A stretch of DNA of 38,904 bases. Origin: Bacteroidota bacterium. GTDB taxonomy: Bacteria; Bacteroidota; Bacteroidia; Cytophagales; Cyclobacteriaceae. Location of the stretch: positions 1 through 38,904 of the forward strand of contig JABDGP010000027.1 of assembly GCA_013285945.1 (NCBI GenBank), written 5' to 3'. The position numbers and the translations under genes were made by a program. A model generated the notes under the pieces. It saw nothing but the letters and a program-made list of their open reading frames with translations. It searched no databases and was not told where the DNA came from. The number at the start of each line of letters is the position of its first letter. Within the stretch, counting starts at the first letter, position 1. Of this stretch, positions 17,045 to 25,723 are shown one piece after another.

Positions 17045-17949
17045 ATTGGAGTACTCGGAAAAATATTGGCAAAAGAATGAATCACCACATCATAAATTTT
17101 ATATCTAAATGTCTGCGGGAGGAATTTCATCTTCCCCTGGTCAATCCATTTTACAAAAAAAGGTTGAGCTAAAAGTCTATAGATTAATCGCCTATGAAAT
17201 CCTGAGGAAATGCCAAGTCTAAAATCTTTTCTTCGCGGATAAAGTTCTTTTAGCTTTTGATGAGCAATACGATAAGATCTTAAACGTAAAATATAAGACC
17301 GACAAGTTATAACTTCATGGTGAATTGCAATGTTTTCTTCATCAAAAAAAACAGGAATTCCAGCCTCTATGGCCCGGTATGCAAGATCATGGTCTTCTGC
17401 ATCTCTCAATCTATTATCAAACATTTTTAACTGAATGAAAAGGTTTTTCCTCATCGAACAATTCGCAGAAGTGAAGAACAAATTATCAAAATTCAATCGG
17501 GATACTCCTTCAGGAAATGCGCTGATCCATTTCCTATTTAGCTGAGCTTTATAATTTTGAACGTCGGTGTTATCAGGCGAAATCAATTCAGTAATGTTTC
17601 CACACAACAGGCAATCCGACGTAGAGAGCTTATGAAAATTCAAATGCTTCTCAATACTGTGGATATCTGGCTCCATGTCGTCATCAAAAAAAATAAGAGT
17701 TTCCCCAATTGATTCTATTGCGCCCCGGTTTCGTGCTGCAGCACGCCCTTGGTTATTTTGGTGAATTATTCTCAGCGAAGAGAATTGAGACAAATAGGTT
17801 TTTATAATTTCGATCGTGTTGTCAGAAGAGCCATCGATGACAACAACAACTTCATAATGGCAAGAAGATTTTAATAAAGCGTTGAGAAGCCTTTCTATTT
17901 TGTGGGCTCCGTTGTAAGTAGCTATAACAATTGAAGCTTCAATATTCAT
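17041..17949 (-). CDS. GT2-family glycosyltransferase
   Basis: The 302-residue protein has GT-A motifs SIVIATYNGAHKIERLL (6-22), VVVIDGSSDNT (35-45), NQGRAAARNRG (66-76) and the DxD FFDDDME (87-93), then RDAEDHDLAYRAIEAG at about 182-197, a typical acceptor-side ED motif. Its start overlaps the end of the preceding GT2 by 11 bp and its stop overlaps the next gene as ATGA. The basic C-terminal segment (about 220-260, KLKELYPRRKDFRLG) may sit at the membrane surface. Specificity unknown. Confidence 0.9.
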   Translation of the reverse strand: MNIEASIVIATYNGAHKIERLLNALLKSSCHYEVVVVIDGSSDNTIEIIKTYLSQFSSLRIIHQNNQGRAAARNRGAIESIGETLIFFDDDMEPDIHSIEKHLNFHKLSTSDCLLCGNITELISPDNTDVQNYKAQLNRKWISAFPEGVSRLNFDNLFFTSANCSMRKNLFIQLKMFDNRLRDAEDHDLAYRAIEAGIPVFFDEENIAIHHEVITCRSYILRLRSYRIAHQKLKELYPRRKDFRLGISSGFHRRLIYRLLAQPFFVKWIDQGKMKFLPQTFRYKIYDVVIHSFANIFPSTPI

Positions 17950-18760
17950 ATTTACCCGTGAGTAAAAAGTTAAGCATCTTGATAGCTGTACGGTGGGGCC
18001 AGCTATAATACTCCATCATAAGGTAAGTCACATTGTTAACCATCATATTATTTTTAGGCCCATTGCTTTTGCCAAAAAGATGAATGACGTTGACGCCTGG
18101 AACAAATGCAGTCTTATATCCTAAATTTCTAAAGTCCATACACCATTGGATATCCTCTGCATACATAAAGAAATCATCTGCCAATTTTTGTTTTGGCAAT
18201 TGATGGAGTAAATCTTTTCTGAACATAAAGAAGGTACCCCAAATCCAATCGGGGTAAACAACCGATTGATAGTCAAAAAAAGAACCAAGGAGAGCTTTGC
18301 CGCCAATTTTACTTCCAAAAAGTTTTTGAAATCTGAGCAACTCAAACAGTTTGTATCGAACAGAAGGGAATCTTTGGCAATTGTGCTGCAATGCTCCGTC
18401 TGGATAAATAAGTTTCACAGTGGCTGCAGCCACATTGCCATCTTCTTGTAAGAAGTTATAACATTTGGCAAGCGCATTATCTTGAATCAACACATCAGAA
18501 TTTAAAAGCAAAGCATATTTACCTGTAGCGGCTTCCAATCCCAAATTGTTGCCTTTCGCAAAACCTAAGTTTTCTCTACTGATTATCAATTTAATGTTTG
18601 GAAAAGATTTCAAAAAAAACTGAGGGTCCGATTCTGTAGATCCATTGTCCACTAAAATAATTTCATATTCAAGGGCACGGGTGTGATTAATAATGCTGGA
18701 TATACAATTACTTGTAATCTCAAAAGTGTTGTAATTAATTATTATGACAGAAACATCCAT
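17939..18760 (-). CDS. GT2-family glycosyltransferase, rhamnosyltransferase-like subgroup
   Basis: The 273-residue protein begins VSVIIINYNTFEIT (3-16), then ILVDNGSTESD (35-45), ENLGFAKGNNLG (63-74), and the metal site as LLLNSDV (84-90), with the conserved WGTFFMFRKDLL and DDFFMYAEDIQWCMDF at about 170-225. The NYNT/ENxGFaxGNN/NSDV set marks the subgroup often annotated as rhamnosyl- or WcaA-like transferases. This points to a deoxyhexose donor as a guess only. One base separates it from the upstream gene and 11 bp overlap the next. Confidence 0.9.
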   Translation of the reverse strand: MDVSVIIINYNTFEITSNCISSIINHTRALEYEIILVDNGSTESDPQFFLKSFPNIKLIISRENLGFAKGNNLGLEAATGKYALLLNSDVLIQDNALAKCYNFLQEDGNVAAATVKLIYPDGALQHNCQRFPSVRYKLFELLRFQKLFGSKIGGKALLGSFFDYQSVVYPDWIWGTFFMFRKDLLHQLPKQKLADDFFMYAEDIQWCMDFRNLGYKTAFVPGVNVIHLFGKSNGPKNNMMVNNVTYLMMEYYSWPHRTAIKMLNFLLTGKYEY

Positions 18761-18761
18761 C

Positions 18762-19676
18762 TTAAATAACCCTTCTTAGCAATGACTTAAGACGGGCAAT
18801 GTTGCGGCTATTTTTTAATGCCAACGAAAATTGTGACAAGGGAAATTTAGGTAGTTGAAATTTTCTAATAAAGTCACCTGCGTTTTCACCCTCACCAAAA
18901 CTTAAGACCGGCCATGCTTTTGACAAGGCAGGGTGAAAATTAAAAATGAATTGATAGTTGTTGCTGTCCAAAGATTTCCAAAGATTATAATAGCTGATTC
19001 TCTTAGCTTGTGCTCCGAGTTCTTCCGATGCATGACCCCAATTATTAATTTTAAACCATAATTCGTCATCCTCTCTGGCCCACGTCTCATGAATTACATA
19101 GAACGTAGAAATGTGGTTAAAGTGACCATTTTGTCTAGCTCTCTGGTAATCCGGTTTGTTCGTTGCCATAGGTATAATTTCCGGAAGAGAATCACGGAAA
19201 TTTACATAAAGATATCCACCTGTTACCTTCTTGATAAGGGGCACAAACGGGCAACAAATATTGATTGCTTTTTGATACGGTTGTGGATTATTGTTTAGTA
19301 GTTTTAAATATTGTGTGAACCCGTGAAAGTCTAAAAAATATTCATCTGCGTCAATTTGAATATGCCACCCGCCGATGCCCATTTTCTCAGCAATCAGCAT
19401 CCGATGCCGATTACAGTTTTGACGCTTATCCAGTCTCTCTAGTGAAAAATCGTCTTCGTAGACAATAATTTTTTTATCGCGGTCAATTTCTTGAACGAAA
19501 GAAAAGAAGGCTTCATTGTCAAATTCATAAGGTATGCACGACCATGCATGGCGGTCCTTATCCAGGCCAAGACATATTATATCTGCGTTTTCGTAAATCC
19601 TTGGTAGAGAATTTTTAAGCAAATCCCAATCATAGGCAACACAAATCCCGACTTTGATCAATTGGCTACTTTTCAT
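18762..19676 (-). CDS. Atypical GT-A-like protein, probable glycosyltransferase
   Basis: The 304-residue protein does not carry the usual GT2 N-terminal motif. It starts LIKVGICVAYDWDLLKNSLP, has IICLGLDKDRHAWS at about 33-46, and a likely metal-binding site IQIDADEYFLDF at 107-118. That DADEYF element is shared by family-2-like and GT92-like enzymes described as 'glycosyltransferase family 92/DUF23-like'. The C-terminal half (GHFNHISTFYVIHETWAR, NNWGHASE) may bind the acceptor. Position among glycosyltransferases supports the role. Its ATG lies inside the last codons of the decayed methyltransferase (11-bp overlap). Call it a probable glycosyltransferase of unknown specificity. Confidence 0.7.
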   Translation of the reverse strand: MKSSQLIKVGICVAYDWDLLKNSLPRIYENADIICLGLDKDRHAWSCIPYEFDNEAFFSFVQEIDRDKKIIVYEDDFSLERLDKRQNCNRHRMLIAEKMGIGGWHIQIDADEYFLDFHGFTQYLKLLNNNPQPYQKAINICCPFVPLIKKVTGGYLYVNFRDSLPEIIPMATNKPDYQRARQNGHFNHISTFYVIHETWAREDDELWFKINNWGHASEELGAQAKRISYYNLWKSLDSNNYQFIFNFHPALSKAWPVLSFGEGENAGDFIRKFQLPKFPLSQFSLALKNSRNIARLKSLLRRVI

Positions 19677-19983
19677 AAATCAATATTCCTATTTCACTCC
19701 AATGAACATTTTTTATCAATAAACTCTCTGCACTGAAATTTCTCCTTAACTACCAGAACTCACCGACTTTAATCAAATGGTCTTGCGGGTAAATCTTGAT
19801 GTCTTGAAAGCCAAGCAATCCTCCATTTTTCACAAACGGTGCGTACATTTCAAAGTCATTTTTTACTCCTCAAAACTATGGTCGCCATCGGGGAATAAAA
19901 AAGCAACTGGGCTTTTCTTTCAACTCACGTCTAGCATCATAAGCATAGATGTTACCAGCGGGGAATTTGAGTTTTCCAATCAT
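19666..19983 (-). pseudogene. Decayed, N-terminally truncated class I methyltransferase remnant
   Basis: The 300-bp gap between asnB copy 2 and the next gene translates, on the minus strand, into pieces of the C-terminal half of a SAM-dependent methyltransferase (Methyltransf_24/CmcI-like). An ATG at 19981-19983 overlaps the asnB stop (ATGA) and reads IGKLKFPAGNIYAYDARREL. A one-base shift near 19909-19919 is needed to reach VAFLFPDGDHSFEE. A second shift of opposite sign near 19866 returns to frame with VKNDFEMYAPFVKNGG and LLGFQDIKIY. A TAG at 19750-19752 then interrupts the frame after GEFW, and SLLIKNVHWSEIGILIYEK runs to a TAG at 19666-19668 inside the next gene's start. Only about 105 codons remain, so the SAM-binding N-terminal half is missing. 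Assembly error is the alternative. Confidence 0.75.
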
Positions 19984-21818
19984 TTTACTTTGTTAAAAAA
20001 GGAAATTTCCCAAAAGTACGGCATCAACTCTTCCCAGACCTTATTGCCGTCATCCCATGTTGGATTTGGATTTTTATAAAACTGCTGTACTGTTTTGATT
20101 GCCTTTTGAGCATCCATTAACTGAGAATTCTTAAAGGGCAGAGACTGAATAGTGTCCAGAACATATTCCCTCCACGGCCCAAGTAACCATTGTTTGAATG
20201 GGGTTCCAAAACCTGTCTTCGATTTCCGTGTAGCAATCTTTTCTGGGAGGAAATTTTCCATCGCACTTCTCAAAACAGCTTTCGTGTACCCGTTTCTTAA
20301 TTTACTTGACCAAGGCAATGAAAAACAGTAGGATACAAGCTTATAGTCCATAAAAGGCATCCTCACCTCCACTCCGGCTGCCATGGAATAGCGATCATAA
20401 TTTCGCAACAAGGTTGGCAGTATAAAAAAATGAAATTCTTTATAAAGAGCCGCATTAAAATGACCGAGCCTTTTTACCAGAGGATCGTCTTCACTGAAAT
20501 TGAACGTCTTCGAAAAATAGTGTTTCAGTAGGTTCTTTCTCCCCGCAAAGCCATCAATCCATACTGTAAAATCTGACTTATCAATTCCGTAAGCGCCTTT
20601 GTAAGTCGAAATTATTTTCCGGATCGACTTGATATTGAAAGAATCATCCTTTGTGGCATTTAGAAGCATGGTTCCATATCCCGAGAAAAGCTCATCGGCA
20701 CCATGGCCATCCATGCTAACCGAAACTCCTTGCTCCTTTATCCTCTTGTATATTTCCATCATCGGGATCGGGCTGGTGAGAAAGAGTTCTTCAAAAAACC
20801 ATAAATACTCTTGAAGCACAGTGAGCCCCTTAAGCGGGTCAATATCGAAGTAGTAGCCATTCAATGAAAAAGATTTGACTACTTCTTCGGCATAAATCTT
20901 TTCATCTAATGGAGTCTCCGGAAAAGTAGCTACAAATGCATTTTGCCAATCCCTCTGCGTCGATCTCTCCGCATTTTGAGCTTTCCCTAATTGATGCATA
21001 GCTGCAGCAACAGAACTTGAGTCGAGGCCTCCACTCAGTGCTGTTCCAATTTTTACATCCGACCTCATCCGGATTTTACAAGCATCAAAAAATAATTCCC
21101 TAAAGCGTTCAACTTGTGTCTCATAGCTAGTCTCTACCTCCACCAGGTGATCGATGGTATTCCAGTACCTGATTGGGGAAAGATTCTTATCGGCAAATTG
21201 TAATAGCGCATGATGCCCGGCGGGAAACCGTTTAATATTTTCAATTAAACATTTCTCCGTTATTTCGTAGTTGTATATGTTTTCTTTGCACCATTCAAAA
21301 TCCGGGCTAATGCTGACTTGATCCAACATAGGTGCAAGAGCCTTCATCTCAGAGCCAAATATGAAACCCGTTGAAGTGAATGAATAAAAAAAAGGTTTTA
21401 CACCAAACCGGTCTCGTGAAATAAAAAGAGTTTTGCTTGTGCTATCCCAAATGGCAAATGCCCACATTCCATTTAGCTTATTGAGGCACTTGGCGCCCCA
21501 TTCCTGGTAGGCTTTCAAAATAACTTCCGTATCTGAATTGGTGCGAAACGAATGACCTTTCGCCGTCAATTCCCTTCTTACTTCTATATAATTATAAATC
21601 TCACCATTGTAGGTGATGGTCAAATTCAAATCGGTCATCGGCTGTTTGCCCAAATCAGACAATTCAATAATGGCAAGTCTTCTGTGCCCAAGCATTACCT
21701 GGTGCTCGGGGCTTTCCCAAATTTCTGATCCGTCAGGGCCACGATGAGCAAGCCGACTAAGGCTCTTTTCAAAAAGCGGTTTGGAAAACTTACCAATGGC
21801 ACCTAATATTCCGCACAT
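19980..21818 (-). CDS. asnB: Asparagine synthetase-like amidotransferase (glutamine-hydrolysing), second copy
   Basis: 612 residues. Cys 2 (MCGILGAIG) is the glutaminase nucleophile, with HRGPDGSEIW at 25-34, GHRRLAIIEL at 44-53 and YNGEIYNY at 70-77. The synthetase domain has SGGLDSS at 262-268 and SMDGHGADELFSGYG further on. It is clearly divergent from the first copy 5 kb away, so the two are not a recent duplication. GHGADELFSGY rather than GDGGDELFxGY is the pattern seen in one AsnB branch. Likely amidates a sugar acid or a related glycan component. Its stop overlaps the ATG of the methyltransferase remnant, and it follows a 73-bp gap, the widest in the operon apart from the remnant. Confidence 0.92.
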   Translation of the reverse strand: MCGILGAIGKFSKPLFEKSLSRLAHRGPDGSEIWESPEHQVMLGHRRLAIIELSDLGKQPMTDLNLTITYNGEIYNYIEVRRELTAKGHSFRTNSDTEVILKAYQEWGAKCLNKLNGMWAFAIWDSTSKTLFISRDRFGVKPFFYSFTSTGFIFGSEMKALAPMLDQVSISPDFEWCKENIYNYEITEKCLIENIKRFPAGHHALLQFADKNLSPIRYWNTIDHLVEVETSYETQVERFRELFFDACKIRMRSDVKIGTALSGGLDSSSVAAAMHQLGKAQNAERSTQRDWQNAFVATFPETPLDEKIYAEEVVKSFSLNGYYFDIDPLKGLTVLQEYLWFFEELFLTSPIPMMEIYKRIKEQGVSVSMDGHGADELFSGYGTMLLNATKDDSFNIKSIRKIISTYKGAYGIDKSDFTVWIDGFAGRKNLLKHYFSKTFNFSEDDPLVKRLGHFNAALYKEFHFFILPTLLRNYDRYSMAAGVEVRMPFMDYKLVSYCFSLPWSSKLRNGYTKAVLRSAMENFLPEKIATRKSKTGFGTPFKQWLLGPWREYVLDTIQSLPFKNSQLMDAQKAIKTVQQFYKNPNPTWDDGNKVWEELMPYFWEISFFNKVK

Positions 21819-21891
21819 TAAATTCTTGCTAATGGTTAATTGAACTGTTCTGACTATAAAATTAATAAAATTAACCCCTTGCCGATTGGCA

Positions 21892-22914
21892 TCAAATGGG
21901 ACCTTGAAATGAAGTTGATCTATATTTGATCAATGCCTTGGCAAGTAATTTTACATTACTCATAATGGGTATGCCCTTAATATTAAACTTGTTTGCCACT
22001 ATAAATGCTTTCAGGCCGAGATAGGTTGAGGTAGTGCATCGATAATGAAATTTTTCTTCAAGAAAATGGTGAACTCTTCTACTGGGAACAGGATATGTCG
22101 AGTTCTTTAATATAATTTGTTGGACTAACCTGCCAATTCGTTCCAGTTCCAAAAGCTGATAACCCGATTCTTTAAAAAATAATTGATGAAGGAGTTCAAT
22201 CTCCATTTCATTAATGCCGGCTTCTTTAAAAAATTCGAAAATGTAGTTTTTTTGAGAATCGATTAAATTCTGTTTTTGTGTTTCAGTTCTTTCCTTTAAA
22301 CTGATGTTATTGTCATGGACGCGGTAATAGAATAATTTCTCTGGCAGATTATGAAATCTTCCATAACCACTTAACCTAACCCACAGTTCATGGTCTTCGG
22401 CCGGCATGTGTTCTGGAATATAAAATAGTTGATGGTCTCTAAGTGTTTGAGTCCGAATCATCACCGAAGGATGACATAATGGGGTGATGCTTAACATGCA
22501 AAGTTTTATTTCTTCATCATCTGTAGGCAGGTTGCTGCTTTCGGTCCCGTCAATTACCATGTAATTGGTACCGCATACTACATGGTCAGGATTATTGGAA
22601 AGAAAATAAAATTGCTTCTCTAATCGCAATGGATGAGCAACATCATCAGCATCCATACGGGCGATGAATTCTCCTCGTGACCGGGCAAATCCGAGGTTAA
22701 GTAATTTTGCATAGCCCTGATTGAATTCAAAGTCCTGAAGAATTATGCGCTCATCTTTGTACGATCGGATTATTTCAGCGCTGTCATCAACAGAACCATC
22801 ATTGAAAATCAGGAATTCAAAATCGTCAAAGCTCTGGCTTAAAATACTATCAATTGATTCTCTTAAATAGCGTGAAGCATTATAAACGGGCATGATAACA
22901 GAAACGCGGGGCAT
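21892..22914 (-). CDS. GT2-family glycosyltransferase
   Basis: The 340-residue protein has canonical GT2 motifs: VSVIMPVYNASRYLRESI (4-21), FLIFNDGSVDDS (34-45), NQGYAKLLNLG (65-75), and the DxD ARMDADDVAHP (85-95), followed by AEDHELWVRLSGYG at about 172-185. This is the LgtA/EpsE-like form that usually adds hexose or HexNAc. The C-terminal 100 residues are helical and of unknown role. The gene lies 5 bp after a methyltransferase gene. Specificity not predictable. Confidence 0.92.
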   Translation of the reverse strand: MPRVSVIMPVYNASRYLRESIDSILSQSFDDFEFLIFNDGSVDDSAEIIRSYKDERIILQDFEFNQGYAKLLNLGFARSRGEFIARMDADDVAHPLRLEKQFYFLSNNPDHVVCGTNYMVIDGTESSNLPTDDEEIKLCMLSITPLCHPSVMIRTQTLRDHQLFYIPEHMPAEDHELWVRLSGYGRFHNLPEKLFYYRVHDNNISLKERTETQKQNLIDSQKNYIFEFFKEAGINEMEIELLHQLFFKESGYQLLELERIGRLVQQIILKNSTYPVPSRRVHHFLEEKFHYRCTTSTYLGLKAFIVANKFNIKGIPIMSNVKLLAKALIKYRSTSFQGPI

Positions 22915-22919
22915 TGAAG

Positions 22920-23660
22920 TTATTTGAACTTGTGGACCATTGCCCTCCAGAGAGAACTGAAGGCTAACTTAATTCCAATTTTACCATCTTCAAACATGGC
23001 AGCTCTCTCAGATTGTCGAAAGTAAAAATCAAATAGATCCGGATGAACAATATCTACGCAAGTCGATGCCAGACTCAAGAGATGCTTTTCAATGGGATGT
23101 CCTCGCTTGCAAAAGAGCACCATATTTTGTCGGTACCAAACATCTACATTTTCATTTTTCCAAAATTTGGGACGCACGATGTCGTGCATATCATATCCGA
23201 ATTTTTCAAATTGTTGTACCCAAAAAGAAAGCCACTGTTCATTGATATGGTGTTGGCCTCCCTGTCCAGGAATTGCTGCAGAAAACAGAACAAAATCAGA
23301 GTAGTCAACTAAAGTATTAACGACTAAAGAAGCTGAAGATTCCGGTAGGTGCTCAACCACTTCAAGGCAAAGTGCTAAATCAAATTTTCGTCCAAGATTC
23401 AAGTGCTCTCTCAAGTCATGACTTCGAAATTTGTCGGGGGAAATTTTTAAAAGTTTCTGATCAACATGGTTCCCATCTACACCAATAAGATCCCGAACAC
23501 CATGCTCCTCAAACACCTTGAGCCACGTTCCAATTCCACATCCAACATCCAGCACACTTTTTACTTCCAACAAAGATAAAATGAAGGGAATAACTAATCT
23601 TGGAGCTATGAAATTATGAACATCTTCCGTATGTATATATGGGCTCAAATTCTTATCCAT
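22920..23660 (-). CDS. Class I SAM-dependent methyltransferase
   Basis: The 246-residue protein has motif I VLDVGCGIGTWL at 36-47, the acidic loop IGVDGNHVD at about 59-67, and FDLALCLEVVEHLPE at about 94-108, the typical motif II region with 'EVVEHL'. It belongs to the broad Methyltransf_11/23 type that acts on small molecules or sugars. It overlaps the fucosyltransferase gene by 16 bp and is followed 5 bp later by a GT2, so it is an integral operon member and probably O-methylates a sugar residue of the glycan. That target is inference from position. Confidence 0.88.
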   Translation of the reverse strand: MDKNLSPYIHTEDVHNFIAPRLVIPFILSLLEVKSVLDVGCGIGTWLKVFEEHGVRDLIGVDGNHVDQKLLKISPDKFRSHDLREHLNLGRKFDLALCLEVVEHLPESSASLVVNTLVDYSDFVLFSAAIPGQGGQHHINEQWLSFWVQQFEKFGYDMHDIVRPKFWKNENVDVWYRQNMVLFCKRGHPIEKHLLSLASTCVDIVHPDLFDFYFRQSERAAMFEDGKIGIKLAFSSLWRAMVHKFK

Positions 23661-24508
23661 TCTCGCGGAATTAAGTCTTCGATTTCCAGATTCATTTTTG
23701 GATCAGCACAATATGATTTGGGTGCAATTACAATCTTTTTGTCGTTATTATTCAACCATGAGGCCCACCAACTAAATGATGAATTTGCCATTATATTATG
23801 CTTGCAAGCACTCATAAGATATAGGTCTTGCCATGAATTTGCTTCATCGTTTCCCTCTACAAGTGTATAGACCAGAAGAATTTTACTAAAGGTATTTTTT
23901 ACCCACTCTTTGTCATCAGTAAACACAAAATAGGAAGGATGGTCTAACGCCTCATTCATTTTTTCAATTGCTTCCTCATAATACCTTATCGACAAAACTC
24001 CATGAACTCTGTTGGCTACGGGGTTTACCGCAAAGTCTCCTCGCCTCACATGAATAGCAACCGATTCCTCACTTATCATTCGGTTCCTATATGAAGTATT
24101 TCTCGAGAAAATTTCACCGTTAAATTGAAAATCTTCTCGGATATAATTATGAAATGATTTAAAGTATTTTTCATTTTGAAAATATCCAAAAAATCTTGTT
24201 CTATTATTAAACAGTAGATATTTCTCATCATAGGATAGTTTATCCTCCTCAACGAGTAAAAATTTCAAGGGCTGTAGCTTTGAGAAAAGAAACCAAAAAA
24301 AATTTCTACTATAAAATAATTTATAAAATGGTTTTGGTAGTTCCCGAATAGTGATGCCAAACACATCAAGGCTGTATTTTCTATTCAGATTATTTTTATA
24401 CTCGCTAAGATCAAGGTATACTTTTCGTCCCTTCATTTGGAAGGATTTAGCAAATGCATACTGAAACATCTGATTGCCAAGCCCCCCGGATAATCGAACG
24501 ACAATCAT
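23645..24508 (-). CDS. Alpha-1,2-fucosyltransferase, GT11 family
   Basis: The 287-residue protein matches GT11 end to end. It starts VVRLSGGLGNQMFQYAFAK at 3-21 (motif GxGNQxFQYA), has the donor-binding HVRRGDF at 153-159, FTDDKEWV at about 196-203, and SSFSWWASWL at about 241-250, ending with VIAPKSYC. The family transfers fucose from GDP-fucose in alpha-1,2 linkage to galactose in O-antigens and capsules. Length is normal (about 290). No GDP-fucose genes (gmd, fcl) are in the window. Visibly AT-rich, a common feature of acquired glycan genes, but not quantified here. Overlaps the next gene by 16 bp. Confidence 0.93.
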   Translation of the reverse strand: MIVVRLSGGLGNQMFQYAFAKSFQMKGRKVYLDLSEYKNNLNRKYSLDVFGITIRELPKPFYKLFYSRNFFWFLFSKLQPLKFLLVEEDKLSYDEKYLLFNNRTRFFGYFQNEKYFKSFHNYIREDFQFNGEIFSRNTSYRNRMISEESVAIHVRRGDFAVNPVANRVHGVLSIRYYEEAIEKMNEALDHPSYFVFTDDKEWVKNTFSKILLVYTLVEGNDEANSWQDLYLMSACKHNIMANSSFSWWASWLNNNDKKIVIAPKSYCADPKMNLEIEDLIPREWIRI

Positions 24509-24547
24509 TTCGAATACATTAAATGAAGGAATAAAATAATTTTAAAC

Positions 24548-25204
24548 TTAAAGTCTGATACGAATAATATCATCTTCAATTTGAATATCGCATCCGGGCT
24601 TGCTGGAACGAATAAAGTCTTGCAATTCGTTAATGCTTGGGTAGTCACCTACTCCGTTGAAACACCGCGCATCATCAATAAGCAGAATATGATTTAATCG
24701 GGACAAAAAAATGGCAGCCAATTCTTCTAAAATCGGACAGTCCTTAACCCCTCTTGCTGTAACTCCTTCGGAGTAATGACCATCTAGCCAGAAGATTGCA
24801 GTCTTATCAATTTTCGGTACCAGATTTTTTAGAATGGAGCCACTATCACCCTGTAAAATCTCGACATGTTTATTTTGACTAAAATTTTCAGCTGCCTGTT
24901 TCCATAACACTTCACTTAGCTCTATCGAATATATTTTTTGAAAATTCGCTAGCTGTGCCTTTACCATATCACCGAGAAATGTTCCTGTCTCCACAAATAT
25001 TGTTTGTCCGTAAGTCCTCTGATAAAATTGTATTGCCCTTTGCTTTACGATATGAGGGGGAGGAATGGGCTTTCCATTATTGTGCCATTGCAGCAATTGC
25101 TCGTTATTTAGGCGAGCAATCCTGACTTGATCATAAAAAGTCTTGATTCTTCTCGGAACAATTCGATATAAAGGCTTTAAAAAGTATTTGATACGCTGAT
25201 GCAT
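24548..25204 (-). CDS. Methyltransferase-like protein, class I SAM fold
   Basis: The 218-residue protein has a basic helical N-terminus (about 1-60). A motif I-like stretch IFVETGTFLGDM at 69-80 then IYSIELSEVLW at 91-101 matches the FkbM/CmcI neighbourhood. FWLDGHYSEG at 138-147 is the DGxHSxE motif of Methyltransf_24-type enzymes, and HILLIDDAR at about 172-180 closes the core. This fold is common in polysaccharide clusters and usually O-methylates sugars. It sits between an acetyltransferase (8 bp) and a fucosyltransferase (39 bp). It shares the DGxHS signature with the decayed remnant at 19666-19983. The substrate is unknown. Confidence 0.78.
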   Translation of the reverse strand: MHQRIKYFLKPLYRIVPRRIKTFYDQVRIARLNNEQLLQWHNNGKPIPPPHIVKQRAIQFYQRTYGQTIFVETGTFLGDMVKAQLANFQKIYSIELSEVLWKQAAENFSQNKHVEILQGDSGSILKNLVPKIDKTAIFWLDGHYSEGVTARGVKDCPILEELAAIFLSRLNHILLIDDARCFNGVGDYPSINELQDFIRSSKPGCDIQIEDDIIRIRL

Positions 25205-25212
25205 AATCCTGA

Positions 25213-25719
25213 TTATTCGTAATAATGGGAGTTGAAGTCGCCTTTAATAATTTTTGCAGTTTCTGGACTTTCTACATTGAGGTTCATTAACTCATCAAGA
25301 TTTCTATATTTTATTATCCTGGCCGGATTTCCTACAAGAATAGCCGCTTGAGGAACATTTTTAGCTACCACAGCTCCCGCTCCAATTACCGCAAAGTCTT
25401 CAATAATTACGCCAGGCAAAATGATGGCATTTATTCCGATCCATACATGCTTCCCGATTTTGACTGGTTTATCTACCCTGGCGGTCCACATAGGATGATT
25501 TTGATATTGGTGTGTGGATGTGTGAATAACAACACCGTGTGAAATCATAGTGTATTCCTCAATTATTACTTCAGCATTACAAGAAATAGTAACGTTTCCA
25601 CCAAAGTAAACATTAGAGTTTATTTGAGCTAATTGCGGATCACCTATCAAACGAAATTTACTATCCTGACTTTTCTCTGCCTTTCCAATAAGTCTTTTTA
25701 ATCGGTTACGCAGTTCCAT
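25213..25719 (-). CDS. Left-handed beta-helix O-acetyltransferase, CatB/LbH type
   Basis: The 168-residue protein has repeated hexapeptide motifs ([LIV]-G-x-x-x-x) in about 50-140: VTISCNAEVIIEEYTMIS, VKIGKHVWIGINAIILPG, VIEDFAVIGAGAVVAKNV and ILVGNPARII. The catalytic-type His lies in IHTSTHQY (about 66-73). The family transfers acetyl from acetyl-CoA to sugar hydroxyls or amines and acts as a trimer. It is smaller than the 180-220 residues of many CatB-type enzymes but complete. It is 4 bp downstream of wzt and 8 bp upstream of a methyltransferase, so it likely O-acetylates the exported glycan. Confidence 0.92.
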   Translation of the reverse strand: MELRNRLKRLIGKAEKSQDSKFRLIGDPQLAQINSNVYFGGNVTISCNAEVIIEEYTMISHGVVIHTSTHQYQNHPMWTARVDKPVKIGKHVWIGINAIILPGVIIEDFAVIGAGAVVAKNVPQAAILVGNPARIIKYRNLDELMNLNVESPETAKIIKGDFNSHYYE

Positions 25720-25723
25720 ATTC

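Noticed and set aside
13185..21818. The two asnB genes as a recent tandem duplication
   Set aside because: Their protein sequences differ throughout, including motif spelling and length, and they are separated by unrelated genes.
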